Positions 62,151 through 64,000 of a DNA stretch of 64,000 nt are shown one piece after another. The position numbers and the translations under genes are program-made. How positions within the stretch are numbered: position 1 is the first letter of the stretch; each line of letters opens with the position of its first letter. A model generated the notes under the pieces. The model was not told where the DNA came from, ran no database searches, and worked only from the letters and a program-made list of their open reading frames with translations. The stretch comes from Niebla homalea (lineage: Eukaryota; Ascomycota; Lecanoromycetes; Lecanorales; Ramalinaceae), in assembly GCA_019925105.1 (NCBI GenBank), contig JAHGAU010000007.1, positions 1,736,001 through 1,800,000 on the forward strand, read 5' to 3'.

Positions 62151-63144
62151 ATGGCGCCGGCAAACCTACCCTCCATCTTCAATGCTACGTCCGAGGACAT
62201 TGAGATGCTTCTTGCGGCTCAATGTCACCTGGGGTCCAAGAATCTCCAAGTCCATATGGAGCCGTACCTGTGGAAGACACGTCCTGATGGGATCAATGTG
62301 ATCAACATTGGCAAGACCTGGTATGCACTCTACCACAGTTCCGTTGAATGCTACTTTTCATCGATGCTGACCCGAAACTTCTACTTGAAGGGAAAAGATT
62401 GTCCTCGCAGCCCGTATTATCGCAGCTGTGGACAATCCAGCCGACATCGCTGTCATCTCTGCTCGCCCCTACGGCCAACGTGCCGTCCTCAAGTTTGCAG
62501 CCCATACCGGTGCAGTCGCCATTGCTGGTCGGTTCACACCTGGCAACTTCACCAACTACATCACCCGCTCCTTCAAAGAACCCCGCCTCATCATTGTCAC
62601 GGACCCGCGCACGGATGCCCAAGCTATCAAGGAAGCTTCCTACGTCAACATTCCCGTCGTTGCCCTCTGCGATACCGACTCCCCCACTGAGTTCGTGGAC
62701 GTCGCCATCCCCACCAACAACAAGGGTCGTCATGCCATTGGGCTGATCTGGTGGATGCTGGCTCGTGAGGTGCTGAGACTGAGGGGTACCTTGGCAGACC
62801 GAGAAACCGAGTGGGACACCATGGTGGATCTGTACTTCTACCGTGACCCCGAGGCGGAAGAGAACAAGGATTCTGCCGGCCAGGATGAGAGCAAGGTGCC
62901 CGGTGCGGACGACGTCGGTGCCCAGGCCATTGACCAGGGTTTTGGTGGGGCCAACGCTGAGTGGGAAGTGAGTGGTGGTGCCGCCACAGGAGCGTTCGCT
63001 GCCCCGAGTGGGACTGCGGGAGCCCAGCCTGAATCAACATGGGAGGGTGATGGTGCCGACTGGGCCGCTGGTCGTGCGCCAGTGCAGACTGGCAATGAGG
63101 GATGGAATGCAGAGACTACCAAGCCAGAGGCACCCAGCTGGTAA
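62151..63144 (+). CDS. RPS0: 40S ribosomal protein S0 (uS2, RPSA family)
   Basis: Exons 62151-62320 and 62391-63144 join across a 70 nt GTATGC...AAG intron inside the codon for Trp57 and give 307 residues. Family blocks are [32 protein letters not shown], then [74 protein letters not shown] and [20 protein letters not shown]. The C-terminal tail is Gly/Ala/Trp-rich ([11 protein letters not shown]), as in other S0 proteins. It is a core component of the small ribosomal subunit, needed for late 20S pre-rRNA processing. The promoter is shared with uS15m. Confidence 0.98.
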
Positions 63145-64000
63145 AGGATCTTACATGGAGGTTGATAATAATGGAGAATGGCAATTTGACGGCACTCATG
63201 AGGGAAAGATATCCAGCAATGTCATCGCTTAGGTTGTGATGACATTACTGGGGGAATGCCCTGTGCTGTTAGCTAGGATGGCTTAATCGCGTTCTATCTC
63301 CAATACAAATCTTCAACGCATCAAGGCTGCCATGGGCATGCCACAACTCTGTGCGCTAACGCTCCATGGAAAGCTTTCTCTTACTGTGGCCTCAGAGCTT
63401 GATTGTTCTCTTGTGTTGTGTTTCCCATATCAGCACCCTTACATGGGCGCAAGCGTGTCCTGATGCGGTAATAATGGTTTATGGCTCGCTTATTATTCTC
63501 ACCGCATCACTGGCTTTCCCACCTGAAACGCCGCGTGGAAATCTCGCCAAGGGCTGCTAGATTTAGATTTACGAGTACAGAGCCCGACAAAGCGACCAAA
63601 TGTGGTGAAGTCGACGAGCAGGCTGAAGACTTTCTCATCACTACTACTGTGTGATGGCTGCCAGCTCATCCTGCAATGCCATTACCGAAAAGTACCCAAA
63701 CCATTGTGTCTCACTCCGAGACTCGACCACTTCGGGCCACCTGGTGAAGGGGTTAAGGAAAGGGGAGGAGCACGAACCACCACCAACAGCCCAGAACCCC
63801 TGACCCGCTTGAAATAATACCTATTCCGTATGCTATTCTTATCCTTCTGCTTGGCGCGAGGCCATTGACCCAATCAGCGACTTCCCCTGCCATGGTCAGC
63901 CACGTTTTTGGCCTCCAACCGCCAAATTACGCCCTCGTGCATTTGGCGACGCCCGGCCCCCCCTGGCTGCAGATCGTCCCGTTTTCAATTTCCAACGGCA
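63145..64000. other. Intergenic stretch at the right edge
   Basis: No supported gene. It is likely RPS0's 3' region and the promoter of a gene beyond the window. Confidence 0.55.

Overview
The window is nuclear DNA of a filamentous ascomycete (Pezizomycotina). The genes have short spliceosomal introns, mostly 38-80 nt with a few longer. Several gene families are fungal: KXD1, a FUSC-like ER transporter with the PF10337 layout, a Zn2Cys6 regulator, F-box proteins, and SAGA and dynactin subunits. A 5.6 kb block is so rich in TpA that it must have passed through RIP, the C-to-T repeat mutation of these fungi. I cannot name the genus. No tRNA, rRNA or CRISPR array was found.

Layout. 1-3.2 kb: a gene-poor edge with a 1.16 kb terminal-inverted-repeat element, then a small unidentified gene. 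4-30.9 kb: a dense housekeeping stretch. It holds KXD1 (BLOC-1), SEC18/NSF, an ankyrin-DIL protein, SPT3 (SAGA), SNU23 (tri-snRNP, frame broken twice), an unknown protein, DPH5 (diphthamide), a large FUSC-type membrane transporter, a Myb-like/AT-hook protein, IST1 (ESCRT-III), an F-box protein, a DHCR7-type sterol reductase and a GGCT/AIG2-like protein. 32.7-38.3 kb: a RIP-destroyed Ty1/copia LTR retrotransposon on the minus strand, with 220 bp LTRs and a perfect 5 bp target duplication. 38.5-48 kb: a second F-box protein, PUS3/DEG1 with a huge proline tract, a degenerate Rho-like GTPase with a CAAX box, an unknown two-exon gene and a type-B carboxylesterase with a frame break. 48.7-54.6 kb: ARP10 (dynactin, frame break), DGK1 (CTP-dependent DAG kinase) and the DEAD-box helicase SPB4. 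54.7-59.5 kb: two head-to-head paralogous secreted proteins of unknown family next to a Zn2Cys6 regulator. 60.8-63.1 kb: mitochondrial uS15m and cytosolic RPS0/uS2, which share a 231 bp divergent promoter.

Several genes serve membrane traffic (KXD1, SEC18, IST1, ARP10) and several serve RNA or translation (SNU23, DPH5, PUS3, SPB4, uS15m, RPS0). They are ordinary scattered housekeeping genes, not a cluster. The accessory content is the two mobile elements, the secreted paralog pair with the regulator beside it, the odd GTPase and the DHCR7-type reductase.

Exon boundaries were placed by hand from splice signals, reading phase and family conservation. Every joined model given keeps phase, except the three genes with frame breaks that are described as such.
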